Translations under genes and position numbers: made by a program
Part shown: positions 41,587 through 51,513 of the stretch, piece after piece
How positions within the stretch are numbered: the stretch's first letter is position 1
How the letters are laid out: every line of letters begins with the position of its first letter
Source of the DNA: Nitzschia sp. DOCU1
Taxonomy: Eukaryota; Bacillariophyta; Bacillariophyceae; Bacillariales; Bacillariaceae
NCBI GenBank assembly: GCA_951394045.1
Contig: OX595993.1
Location: 2,294,001-2,358,000 of the forward strand
Length of the DNA stretch: 64,000 bases
Direction: 5' to 3'
Notes under the pieces: model-generated
The model's database searches: none
Told to the model about the DNA's origin: nothing
Seen by the model: only the letters and a program-made list of their open reading frames with translations

Positions 41587-44500
41587 ATGAGTGAGGCAAC
41601 GGAAGCAACGACCTTGTTGTGTGATACGCTAATGCGGGCGTGCTCTGCTTTGTCCTATACTAGTATCAAGTCCGAGGGGAGCTTGTCGGCGATGGAACTG
41701 GAGGCCGCCCTGGCAGTCTACAGGGAACTCAAGCGGATCCTTCGATTATCAACTCGAACGGGTGATTGGACTTCGAAAGAAAGCAAGTTGCAGTACAATG
41801 TGCCCGATCAAGGCTTCCACAGTATTTATGAAGAAATGATGCACGACTTTGACAGGGCCGAAGCCGCTCAGAGACAATTGCTCGAAGAACAACCCGCCGC
41901 CGTGCGACCCCTGGGCCGAGAATCCCTGACAGAAGTCTCGCATGACTTTTTTATATTGGATAACTCCCTTAGGGAAACCACGGTTGGGCAACCGCGGGGT
42001 CACACGCTGGAAGAGAAGCACAAGATTGTCGATGCCATTGCCGAGTCTGGTTTGGAAGAAGTTATCTTGGGGGCCTTTGGCTCCAAGATTAGTGTGGATA
42101 GTCAAATTGCTTCTCGATGGACTACGCTTGGCAAGTCGTTTGATCGCACGTGGGGTTTTAGTTCGGCCTATGATATGGAACCATACTACCAGGAACCATT
42201 AGTACACTTCGTTGACAAATTCAAGAAGAATGGGCTAGCACAAGAACAAGAGGAGACAAAGATTGAAGATTACTATGTGCCGACTCTCACACCTAAAACG
42301 ACCTTTGATGAGGACGATTTGCATTTGTTTGAGCGGGCCTTCAAGGACTTTGCTCCAGGTGCCTTTGAGGGCTTGACCCCGAAACAAGTCTTAAAGCAAA
42401 GTGAACATGGTAGTGGGCGCATTCCGATGGGCTTGCTAATGATGGCGGGCTATGGAATTTGCAATGCTATCATTGAACTCGACCCCACGTACGAGAGGTT
42501 TCACGACCTGGGTTGTGACATGATCCAGCGCTTGGAGTTCTTGATGGAGTGGTGTCGACATTGCCTACCAAAAAGCTCAAATGGCACGCCGAGTCGGGTT
42601 TTGGTCAACTTTACCGACTTTGTCAATTGGAAGAATTCTCACGAAGGGGGTGGACTGGAAAAGGTCATGTTCTTAATTTATAGTTTGTCCAAGCTTCCAC
42701 CAGCGGAGCGTCCGTTCGGGTACATGATGGAAGATCCGACGTCTTGGCTGTTGCCGGATGAAATGGGCAAGTGTGTGAGAATGGTCCGCCTCATGATGAA
42801 TCGAGCCGGGCATCACGATGGAAAGTTTCTAGTACACATTCACATGTACTTTGGCTTGGCCGAAGCGAATGTGTTGACCTGTCTGGCGAATGGTGCGGAT
42901 GGGGTGTGGGTAAGAAGTCCAGGATGATGACATCAATGACTGTGTTGCTTGTTCGCTATGCATCTGACAATATGTTACTACATTCTTCTATCCTCTGTCT
43001 TGACCGACGATAGGCCGCCATGTGCAAGGTCGGAGCTCAGGTCGGGCATGCGTGTAGTACGGTTACAGCCGTCAATCTAGTGAGAGTGGGACATAATCAT
43101 TTGACCAAACGGTATGATTTGAAGAAAATGTGCAAGGCGGCCAGGGAGATTCATTCAATAACAACGCGTTCTCCTTGTCCGACACATGAGGAAGTGTATG
43201 GAGAATTTGCATTCGATGTACCGTTCATGATGGTACAACTGCCGCATTGTCCAAATGCTATGGCTATGTTCTTGGGCCAAGTTCTCGGCCATCAAGAACG
43301 TGCCATTCGAATCAATGAGCTTTCTGCGGTCAGGGAAATTGAAATGGCCATGCGACAAACTTTCGGTCCGCCGGAAGAAACGGGATGGAATCCAGAGTAC
43401 TGTGAAAGCATGTGGAATGCCATTCACAATCATTTGTTGACGGGTTTGTCGAGGGATTATAATTCCGCTTTGGGGCTGGGGCATTTATATGGTCTTGTTT
43501 CCAAGAAGAGGTTGCCATCCAAAATGACCCGGATCATGTTGCAACATTCTGATATCCCCGATCATCATCCTACGTAAGTGCATTCTTTTGTTGTTGTTAG
43601 GGCTGAATGAAGAAAGACCAGGCGTTGATTTCTAACAAATGCGACGTCTGCATGCGGAACTGCGACTATGTAATAGTGTTTTGGAATTCATCACTCGTTG
43701 GAATCGATTATGCGCTCGCTACGAGGGAAAGGACTTGTTGCCACTACCTGGATCTTTGGCCAAAAGCTGCATGATGTATGCCCAACCGATGACAGTGACA
43801 CCACGCCGTCGGACTATTCCCTTTAGATTTTGGATCAAGGATGTTGTCGTTTACAACCACGTCATGGCACGTATTCCGAAACTCTTCAAAAAGTACGTCG
43901 TCAAACTAATGACGGAGAACGAAGCCAAGTTACAAGATACAAATGAACCTACTGTCGACTTTTACGATCAAGTGTTGCAACTCAAGCTTTTCATTGTTGA
44001 GGCGGAGAGTTTGGGGGTACTGCCTTTGGTAGACGACTTTGTCATTCGCAAAACTCATGATTTCTTTTTTGGAGAAGATCACGTGTGGCTGCGAGAAGTA
44101 CGGGGCTCTCGTCCCAAGAAGGTCAATCAAGCGCTGCGCGCTCATATCGACTTCTATCCTCGATTTTATGAAACCAAAGGCAATCATGCCATATTGCGTT
44201 GTATCCGAAGTGCGGCGAAGCGTGTTGCTGATAACATGGCGATTGTCGACGATCTTCAATGGTTACGTGAAGGTGATGATCGATTGGCCCTGGAGGAAGT
44301 GGCGCGCGATTGTACAGGCATCGACCTGCAAATGTATCGACAGTATCAATCGTCAAGGGTGTTGTTTAGTAAAAGGGACCTCCTAGTAGGAAGTTCAGAA
44401 GTCCAGCTTGGGTCCTCGGAGTTGTTACGAGGGTCTTCAGAACTTCTCAAAGATAAGTCCAACAGCGGATCAGCACCCCACAGGAGGAGGAGGTCTCAGG

Positions 44501-45006
44501 TTCCTCCTCGTCGTGGGATGTCCTCTCAAACGAGCCCCAATCGAGGAATGTCTTGCGATACTTACGGTGACTGTGATTTGCTGGATGAGCCTTCTGACGA
44601 TGGAGACGAATCTCGCGAATTCTATCATCGAGTTCATGATCTGATGAGGGCGGAGGAAGAAGAAGAAGCAGAGGGCGCCGTCACCATTATAGACGACTTT
44701 GAGCGATTTTTGGACGACGAGAAAATGGTTAACACAGTGCAGGGTCCCGTTTTGGAAGTTGTAGACGAAGGCGGCGAAGAAAGTCCGGCGAAGGAATCGG
44801 CTGTACGGCTAACTAGTACTAGGATTGATGCTACTAGTCGTATGGCGAGCGGAAAGAAGAACACGCAAAGAAAAACAAAGGAGAAGAAGACGGAGATGAA
44901 GGCCCGTCGATCGTTGTTTGATCGTCTACGACGATACCTGCAGAACATTAAAAGACGAGAACACCCGCAGCACCACGACGAAAGTAAGTCCTCGTCGAGA
45001 CCATAG
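41587..45006 (+). CDS. DRE-TIM metallolyase-like (HMGL-like TIM barrel) protein, paralogue 2, three exons
   Basis: Exons 41587-42909, 43014-43573 and 43677-45006, 1070 aa; introns in the same positions and phases as in paralogue 1. ATG 41587 has a good context (GTCACCATGA). The barrel has the same FILDNSLRETTVG start and the HIHMYFGLAEANVL metal site, so the predicted catalytic residues are kept. The first 60 residues differ strongly from paralogue 1, yet from GDWTSKESK onwards several hundred bases are almost identical, suggesting gene conversion. The C-terminal third holds GSSE repeats (GSSEVQLGSSELLRGSSELL) and a basic tail (KKNTQRKTKEKKTEMKARRS). Substrate unknown. Its 3' end lies about 400 bp before the copia element. 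Confidence 0.8.
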
Positions 45007-45402
45007 TAGGAGCTAACTACTATTAATACTCTAGTACATTTAGTAAGCAAGTAGTAACTTGTTGAGACGAGTTCCTGCTGCAGTATTAACACAAGCACCG
45101 TACGCAGCAACCCCATGACGACTCCTAAACCAACAACAGCAGCACCCAACAGCTTAGACGACATGATAGTAAAACGAACCCGGCACAAGAAAACGCAAAG
45201 CAGGGTGAGCAACCAAATTGGTATGATATTTATCGTTATTAACCACAAAAGATGCCAAACCGCGTGTTTTTCGAGATAAGGTCCATCGGGAAAACAAACT
45301 GCAGTTGACATAATGGATATGCCCCAAAGGTGCATCGGCGCGGCTGGCTCACGGCTGAAACAGTGGTGTGTTTCCACGTGGAACACGTTCCTTCGTTCTC
45401 AT
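45007..45402. other. Intergenic up to the retrotransposon
   Basis: 396 bp, nothing recognised. The last five bases, CTCAT (45398-45402), are the left target-site duplication. Confidence 0.5.
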
Positions 45403-45839
45403 TGTTGGAGAAAGATCGATTACGAATGACTTGGCCGACCCGAAGCAAATTGTGCCCGCCGGCGAAGGAAAGAGCCGGGCGGCAAACTATGGGAAAGGCA
45501 AGACAACGAGTGTGACATTGAGGAAGAAGGCGATTCCGGATATCAACGAGGAGAAGAAGAAGAGTGAGTACGTACTGGAAGATGGATGGAAGCTAGTGAA
45601 GCCACGTAGGAAGCTCACGTGGGCGGAAGTAGCGGCGACGTCGATTGCAAAAGGCAACACGTCGGCAGGAAAGCATGGACCCAGTAGCGTAGTTTCAAGG
45701 GTCATTACCTTGAAACAATCCAGTTAATAAGAGACGTTGAACCGACTTCTTCTTCATTAGCCAAGTTTCAGCTACACTCAATAGAAAGGCTCTACGTGAA
45801 TCGCATAGGGTATTGGGTGCTAGTTTGGTATTTACAACA
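45403..45839 (+). repeat. 5' LTR
   Basis: 437 bp, TGTTGGAGAAAG...TATTTACAACA. An open frame of about 107 codons (through 45727) runs through it; in the 3' LTR the same frame forms the tail of the RT ORF. Confidence 0.95.
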
Positions 45840-45869
45840 TTGTTTCAAGGTAAAACGTTTTATCATTGC

Positions 45870-46205
45870 ATGGACGATCAAGAACGAGTGAAAGCCCTCA
45901 TCGACCAACTCAAGGACCTGAAACTACAAGAACAGCGCGTGATCTCCGAACTCGAGAGCATCAACGACAGGAACGGTACTGGTAGAGCACCCACGGAAGT
46001 GCGGTTTGCCCCCGGTGACCGCGTCGTGATCACCAACCACGTAAGGAAGCCCGCGATCTGGAATCGGCTCCGTGGAGACTGGGACCCCGAGAAAGAGAGG
46101 CTAGCTGTCGTCACCAAGGTCACCGAAAAGCAAGTTCACCTGCTGACTGACAACGGAAGCACCACCTGGCGCGCCCCGAAAAATCTGCGAAGTTTCGAAG
46201 AATGA
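45870..46205 (+). CDS. Retrotransposon ORF1, 111-aa coiled-coil protein
   Basis: Starts MDDQERVKALIDQLKDLKLQ, an amphipathic coiled coil, then a small beta-rich part (FAPGDRVVITNHVRKPAIWN, VVTKVTEKQVHLLTDNGSTT) resembling a KOW or chromatin-reader-like barrel. The same frame is open from inside the LTR. Its stop overlaps the start of the next ORF as ATGA (46202-46205), an arrangement suited to stop-restart translation. Role unknown; possibly a capsid or nucleic-acid-binding accessory. Confidence 0.7.
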   Translation: MDDQERVKALIDQLKDLKLQEQRVISELESINDRNGTGRAPTEVRFAPGDRVVITNHVRKPAIWNRLRGDWDPEKERLAVVTKVTEKQVHLLTDNGSTTWRAPKNLRSFEE

Positions 46206-49200
46206 GCGACGCACCACCCGCAGCAGCAAGCGGCTCCGCAACCGGAGCCGGCACCAGACCACCCTGGTCAGGCCGGGGCAGAGGAAGGAACCGCGGTCAC
46301 CGCAGAGGCGGACGCAACAGGAGCGATGGCACGGCACGCCCGGCTGTCGCCAAGTCGAAGTTCAAAGGCGAGACCGAGGAGATGAACGGTCACGTCTATC
46401 AATGCTACGACGAGCAGGACGACCGCCGCCAATACTCCAAGATGACCGAGATCCTGAAGGGCCATGTGAAGAAGACCATGCGATACCCCGAAGATCTGGC
46501 ACCCCTGTTCGCCGACCCCATGGAAGCACCGACCATCGCAATCCCAGCCGAGCCTGGTACTGCCGCCTCTCTGACGGAGAAGACCATTTGGGCCGAAGAG
46601 CTCAAGGAATACGTAAAACGCATGGGGCAGCTCAAGAACAACCTCGCGGCGATCTTTGCCATTGTCTGGGGACAATGTTCCGAGGAGATGCGTGCAAAGA
46701 TCAAGTCGAGCGATTTCTACGCCGACAGGGCCGCGAACAACAACTGCGTGTGGCTGCTGAACGAAGTCAAAGCAATCACCATGCAGTTCGACGAGAAGCG
46801 CAACAGCTTCTTGGCGATCATGGACGCAAGGGCCTCCTTCGCGACATGCAAGCAAGAGTATGGCCAGACGGTGGAAGAATACGTCGAGACCATCAAAGGA
46901 TGGGCCGACACTGTCGAGCACCAGGGAGGCACGGTCTCGGAGAACTACGAGATGGTGTCTGACACCGAGTCCGATGGGACCGCGCGATCGAAAGAAACAC
47001 GGAAGAAGCTCGCCAAGGAAAGGACCCTGGCCATAGCCATCATCCGAGGAGCAGATGCCACCCGGTATGGCACGCTCATCGACTCGTTGGCCAACGACTA
47101 CGCAATGGGTCGTGACCACTACCCGATGACTACCACAGCCGCTTACAACATCCTCGTGAGCTACAAGACTCCGGCGAACTCCCACAAGACCCACCGGGCG
47201 GGAAACCCAGCCCCACAGACCGTTGCCGCGCCTGCCGCGACTGCACCAGAAGCCAGTGCCATGACATTTGCTCAGAGGAGCGTGGTCCCCGGAAGGGACG
47301 GACAGACTCACAACAACGTCACCTGCTACGTCTGTCAGAACCTCGGGCATTTCGCTCCCGAGTGCCCAAATGGTAGCGCGGGACCCGCAGGGGAGCCTGC
47401 CACTACAACCGGCACCACTCTGTTTCAATACGGGTACATGTTGACACAGTCGGACCTCGAAGGCCTCGACCCCAACTGGGTACTGTTGGACTCACAGTCC
47501 ACGGTCTCCGTTTTCAGAAACCCAAAGATGTTGTCGAACATCCGAAAAAGTCCCACAATCCTGCGCGCCATCACGAACGGCGGACACCAGGATTCGCAAC
47601 TCGTTGGCGACTTCCCGAACCTCGGAGAAGTTTGGTACAACGACAAGTCGATTGCCAACATCCTGTCCCTAGCCCACGTCATGAAGGTATGCCGCGTGAC
47701 AATGGACACGGAGAAAGAGCCTGCCCTGCTGGTCCACCGAAAGGATGGATCGATCATGCGGTTCTCCGAACACAAGACAGGTCTTTTCGTGTTCGACAGC
47801 TCTAGTAATTCAAACACTAGCGAACCTATTAGTGCCTACTCGTTTATATCCACGGTAGCCAACCAGAAGAAGATGTTCACAAGAAGACAAATCGCCGACG
47901 CCGATCTAGCCAGGAGCCTGTACCGCAAATGCGGACGCCCCTCGGAGGCACAGTTCCAAAACATACTCGAGCAACATTTCATCCGAAACTGTCCCGTGAC
48001 ACCGGACGACGCCAAACGCGCGCTGATCATCTATGGCCCGGACGTCGCCACCCTTAAAGGCAAGACCACCAGAGACGCGGCCGCACACAGGGTGCCCACA
48101 TTCGAAGCGGTGCCTTTGCCAGCGCCCATTTTGGAACACCACAGCAATGTGACGTTGTGCGTTGATTTTCTGTTCGTACAAGGCATGCCCTTTGTACACA
48201 CCATTTCGCGGAACATCGGTTTTCGCACTGTGAGCGCGGTACCGAACCGGTCGAAGGCGACCATTCTCCTGGAGACCCGCGCCGCCATTCAGCTCTACAC
48301 GGCCAGAGGACTACACGTCCGAGACGTGCACGCCGATGCCGAATTTGAGTGCATTCGCCACGACATACTCCCCGTCGAGATGGACATTGTGCCTCCTGAC
48401 GTACACGTTGGCGAAGTTGAACGCTCTATCCGTGTAGTCAAGGAGCGAATGCGTTGTACCGTCCACGGGCTTCCGTTCAAGCGGCTACCACGACTCTTAG
48501 TACGCGAGATTGTCAGTGACGCCGTGCGGTGTTTGAACCAGTTCCCAGGCGCGAACGGCATCTCCGACACCATGAGCCCCACCGGCATCATCACAGGTTG
48601 CCCGTTCCCCGACTACCACAACATGCGCCTCGAACTGGGAGCGTATGCCCAGGTGTTTGAGGACGAGGAGCCTACGAATACGCCACGCAGTCGGTCACTT
48701 GGCGCCATCGCGCTTACTCCCACCGGCAACGCACAGGGAGCATATTACTTCATGTCCCTGGCAACCGGGCGCCGCATCTCGCGCCATCAGTGGACTGAGC
48801 TCCCCATCACGGAAGCCGCAATCGCCCGTGTTGAAGCTCTGGCCCTACACAAGGGCCAACCACTCATACAAGACAGCGGGCTCGTCGTGGAATGGCGCCA
48901 CAACCAAATCATCGACGACGACGAGTACGACCAAAACTTCCAAGCACCGGTCGCCGCGCTCGCCGACGATCCCCTGATCGGTTTCGAACCGTTGGAAGCA
49001 GCCGAGGCCGCCGACCTTGTTGACGAGCCCGCCGAACTACTAATCCCGCCCAATGCCCCGCCCCTTGAAAACGACGGCGGCGCAGGAGCGCAGGGCGTGG
49101 TTGATGAAAATGCAAACGAAGACGCAAACGAGAACGAAGCAGCCGCTGACGACGAAGACGACGACCATGAAAACCAACCTGACGACGATGAGACAGAGGC

Positions 49201-49387
49201 TGTGATCACCGACTCCGATGACAACCACAGCGGTGCACACGACGGCGAGCCTGCGGACGAAGGAACCGACGGCACGGGTGATGAGGACACGGACGACGCA
49301 AGCGCCCCTCCACACAACTACAATCTACGACGGAACATCCGAGCGCCGGTTCGTTTTCGACGACGACACCACCCTACTACAGCATGA
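46202..49387 (+). CDS. Retrotransposon gag-protease-integrase polyprotein
   Basis: 1061 aa. An Arg/Gly-rich N-terminus (GRGRGRNRGHRRGGRNR) precedes the gag part and a CCHC zinc knuckle (CYVCQNLGHFAPEC, about residue 376). The aspartic protease site appears as WVLLDSQSTVSVF, with DSQ in place of the usual DTG/DSG. The pre-integrase segment has YRKCGRPSEAQF and ALIIYGPDVATLKGKT. The integrase core has its acidic triad in CVDFLF, DVHADAEFE and GEVERSIRVVKERMR. The protein ends in a long Asp/Glu/Asn-rich linker and NYNLRRNIRAPVRF. The RT is not in this frame; the overlap with the next ORF is 49218-49387. Confidence 0.92.
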   Translation: MSDAPPAAASGSATGAGTRPPWSGRGRGRNRGHRRGGRNRSDGTARPAVAKSKFKGETEEMNGHVYQCYDEQDDRRQYSKMTEILKGHVKKTMRYPEDLAPLFADPMEAPTIAIPAEPGTAASLTEKTIWAEELKEYVKRMGQLKNNLAAIFAIVWGQCSEEMRAKIKSSDFYADRAANNNCVWLLNEVKAITMQFDEKRNSFLAIMDARASFATCKQEYGQTVEEYVETIKGWADTVEHQGGTVSENYEMVSDTESDGTARSKETRKKLAKERTLAIAIIRGADATRYGTLIDSLANDYAMGRDHYPMTTTAAYNILVSYKTPANSHKTHRAGNPAPQTVAAPAATAPEASAMTFAQRSVVPGRDGQTHNNVTCYVCQNLGHFAPECPNGSAGPAGEPATTTGTTLFQYGYMLTQSDLEGLDPNWVLLDSQSTVSVFRNPKMLSNIRKSPTILRAITNGGHQDSQLVGDFPNLGEVWYNDKSIANILSLAHVMKVCRVTMDTEKEPALLVHRKDGSIMRFSEHKTGLFVFDSSSNSNTSEPISAYSFISTVANQKKMFTRRQIADADLARSLYRKCGRPSEAQFQNILEQHFIRNCPVTPDDAKRALIIYGPDVATLKGKTTRDAAAHRVPTFEAVPLPAPILEHHSNVTLCVDFLFVQGMPFVHTISRNIGFRTVSAVPNRSKATILLETRAAIQLYTARGLHVRDVHADAEFECIRHDILPVEMDIVPPDVHVGEVERSIRVVKERMRCTVHGLPFKRLPRLLVREIVSDAVRCLNQFPGANGISDTMSPTGIITGCPFPDYHNMRLELGAYAQVFEDEEPTNTPRSRSLGAIALTPTGNAQGAYYFMSLATGRRISRHQWTELPITEAAIARVEALALHKGQPLIQDSGLVVEWRHNQIIDDDEYDQNFQAPVAALADDPLIGFEPLEAAEAADLVDEPAELLIPPNAPPLENDGGAGAQGVVDENANEDANENEAAADDEDDDHENQPDDDETEAVITDSDDNHSGAHDGEPADEGTDGTGDEDTDDASAPPHNYNLRRNIRAPVRFRRRHHPTTA

Positions 49388-51401
49388 TTTCAAGTCCATC
49401 GACGAGAAGAAACAATTCGTGTTCGGCCACATTTTTAACCAGATGTCTGCAAACGCAGGCATAAAGAAACACGGAGCAGCAGCCGAAGAAGCACTCATGA
49501 AAGAGTTCGCCCAACTCGAGGACCTTTCCGTTTTCGAGGGAGTCGACCCCAGCACTTTGACCGCAGAACAACGAAAGGGAACCCTCAGAGCAATCAACCT
49601 GATCAAAGAAAAACGCGATGGGAGACTGAAAGGAAGGACGGTCGCCGACGGCAGACCACAGAGAGAACTGTACAGCAAGGCAGAGACTGCCTCACCGACC
49701 GTGTCGTCGGACGCACTACTCCTGTCAATCATCATTGACGCACACGAAAGGCGCGACGTCGCAACAGCAGACGTCGTAGGAGCGTATTTGAACGCCGACA
49801 TGGTCGATTTTGTGGTGATGAAGTTTGACGGAAAATACGCCGACATCATGTGCCAGATGAACCCCAAGTATCGGAAACTACTCGTGTTCGAGGGAGGAAA
49901 GAAAACCCTCTACGTGCGGCTAGTGAAGGCATTGTACGGGTGCGTAAAATCCGCACTACTATGGTATAATCTATTTTCAAGCACACTACAAGAGATGGGA
50001 TTCGTGCTGAACCCCTACGACCCGTGCGTGGCCAACTGCGACATCAACGGGAAACAGTGCACGATCGCTTGGTACGTGGATGACAACAAGATTTCGCACG
50101 TAGATCCGGAGGTTGTCTCCTCGGTAATCGCGAAGATTGAGGCTCGGTTTGGGAAAATGACCGTCACCAGGGGCACAGAACACGTGTTCTTGGGGATGAA
50201 GATCGTCTACAACGGCGACGGAACCGCCACCATCGCAATGAAGGACTATTTGAAAGAAGCAATAGACGACTCAGGGTTAGACGTCACGCGGACAGCTGCG
50301 AACCCCGCACGGAAGAACCTGTTCGAACTAGACGAGAAATCACCCCCTCTGGACGAAAAGAGAGCCGCCGTTTTCCACAGCATCGTTATGAAACTGTTGT
50401 ACGTGGCAATCCGAGCGCGGCTCGATATACTGCTTGCTGTCTCTTTCCTGTGCACCAGAGTATCCAAAAGCACCGTACAGGACGAGGACAAGTTGAGACG
50501 CGTCCTAGAATACCTCAAAAGCACGATGGATTTGGAACTAACTGTCGGCGCCGACAATTTGAGAAGGTACCGTTCGTGGGTGGACGCCGCCTACGCAGTA
50601 CACGCCGATTTCAAGAGCCACACCGGTGGAATAATCTCGTTTGGAGTCGGCGGAATCATGGGAAAGTCAAGCAAACAGAAACTGAACGTGAAGAGCTCCA
50701 CGGAGGCGGAGACTGTCGGAGCGAGCGACTACATAGCGAACACGCTGTGGGTGAAGAATTTCATGGAGGCGCAGGGTTACAACATCGAAGAGAACTTCTT
50801 CGAACAAGACAACGAGAGTGCCATCAAGCTAGAGACGAATGGACGCATGTCAGCCGGACCAAGGTCCAGACACATCAACATCCGCTACTTTTTTATCAAG
50901 GAGCGGTCGGAGAGCAACAACATTATCATCCGACATTGCCCAACACTACAGATGCTGGCGGATTTCTTCACGAAGCCGCTGCACGGCACACTATTCAGAC
51001 AGTTCCGTGACGTTATACTAGGTTACAAACACGTCAATTCGCTGCAGCTAGTCCAGCCACCCGCAACCGAGGAGCGTGTTGGAGAAAGATCGATTACGAA
51101 TGACTTGGCCGACCCGAAGCAAATTGTGCCCGCCGGCGAAGGAAAGAGCCGGGCGGCAAACTATGGGAAAGGCAAGACAACGAGTGTGACATTGAGGAAG
51201 AAGGCGATTCCGGATATCAACGAGGAGAAGAAGAAGAGTGAGTACGTACTGGAAGATGGATGGAAGCTAGTGAAGCCACGTAGGAAGCTCACGTGGGCGG
51301 AAGTAGCGGCGACGTCGATTGCAAAAGGCAACACGTCGGCAGGAAAGCATGGACCCAGTAGCGTAGTTTCAAGGGTCATTACCTTGAAACAATCCAGTTA
51401 A
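49218..51401 (+). CDS. Retrotransposon reverse transcriptase-RNase H, ending inside the 3' LTR
   Basis: 727 codons in the +1 frame relative to the integrase ORF. The functional start is probably not an ATG but a shift from the upstream frame near 49352-49361, where RAPVRF of one frame runs into VFDDDTTLLQHDF of the other. RT blocks: DVATADVVGAYLNADM, LYVRLVKALYGCVKSALLWY and the catalytic AWYVDDNKISH. RNase H: YRSWVDAAYAVHADFKSHTG, SSTEAETVGASDYIANTLWV, FFEQDNESAIKLETNG and RHINIRYFFIKE. The last 108 or so residues are encoded by the 3' LTR and are basic (LEDGWKLVKPRRKLTWAEVA). Confidence 0.92.
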   Translation: MTTTAVHTTASLRTKEPTARVMRTRTTQAPLHTTTIYDGTSERRFVFDDDTTLLQHDFKSIDEKKQFVFGHIFNQMSANAGIKKHGAAAEEALMKEFAQLEDLSVFEGVDPSTLTAEQRKGTLRAINLIKEKRDGRLKGRTVADGRPQRELYSKAETASPTVSSDALLLSIIIDAHERRDVATADVVGAYLNADMVDFVVMKFDGKYADIMCQMNPKYRKLLVFEGGKKTLYVRLVKALYGCVKSALLWYNLFSSTLQEMGFVLNPYDPCVANCDINGKQCTIAWYVDDNKISHVDPEVVSSVIAKIEARFGKMTVTRGTEHVFLGMKIVYNGDGTATIAMKDYLKEAIDDSGLDVTRTAANPARKNLFELDEKSPPLDEKRAAVFHSIVMKLLYVAIRARLDILLAVSFLCTRVSKSTVQDEDKLRRVLEYLKSTMDLELTVGADNLRRYRSWVDAAYAVHADFKSHTGGIISFGVGGIMGKSSKQKLNVKSSTEAETVGASDYIANTLWVKNFMEAQGYNIEENFFEQDNESAIKLETNGRMSAGPRSRHINIRYFFIKERSESNNIIIRHCPTLQMLADFFTKPLHGTLFRQFRDVILGYKHVNSLQLVQPPATEERVGERSITNDLADPKQIVPAGEGKSRAANYGKGKTTSVTLRKKAIPDINEEKKKSEYVLEDGWKLVKPRRKLTWAEVAATSIAKGNTSAGKHGPSSVVSRVITLKQSS
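49351..49361 (+). promoter_or_regulatory. Candidate +1 frameshift site between integrase and RT frames
   Basis: Upstream frame reads CGT TTT CGA (49352-49360). Skipping C49358 after TTT gives GAC GAC GAC in the RT frame, joining the NYNLRRNIRAPVRF end to DDDTTLLQHDF. The exact slip codon is inference. Confidence 0.45.
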
Positions 51402-51513
51402 TAAGAGACGTTGAACCGACTTCTTCTTCATTAGCCAAGTTTCAGCTACACTCAATAGAAAGGCTCTACGTGAATCGCATAGGGTATTGGGTGCTAGTTT
51501 GGTATTTACAACA
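51077..51513 (+). repeat. 3' LTR
   Basis: 437 bp, same ends and apparently same sequence as the 5' LTR. Contains the C-terminal coding part and stop codon of the RT ORF (51399-51401). Confidence 0.95.

Larger units (their letters stand above)
45403..51513 (+). mobile_element. Complete Ty1/copia LTR retrotransposon (diatom CoDi-like)
   Basis: 6111 bp. Two LTRs of 437 bp (45403-45839 and 51077-51513) begin TG, end CA and look identical throughout. CTCAT flanks both sides (45398-45402 and 51514-51518). Inside are a small ORF, a gag-protease-integrase ORF and an RT-RNaseH ORF. The order IN before RT makes it copia-type. All catalytic motifs checked are intact. The internal region starts TTGTTTCAAGG, which is not the usual initiator-tRNA-Met primer site, and the purine tract before the right LTR is short (GAGGAGCG). 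Intact ORFs, an exact duplication and matching LTRs indicate a very recent insertion. Confidence 0.95.

Noticed and set aside
46268..47428. 386-codon frame antisense to gag
   Set aside because: Caused by the GC-rich, stop-poor codon use of gag; no protein features.
48787..49317. 176-codon Ser-rich frame antisense to the acidic linker of the integrase ORF
   Set aside because: Ser codons arise as the complement of Asp/Glu/Asn/Ala-rich sequence.
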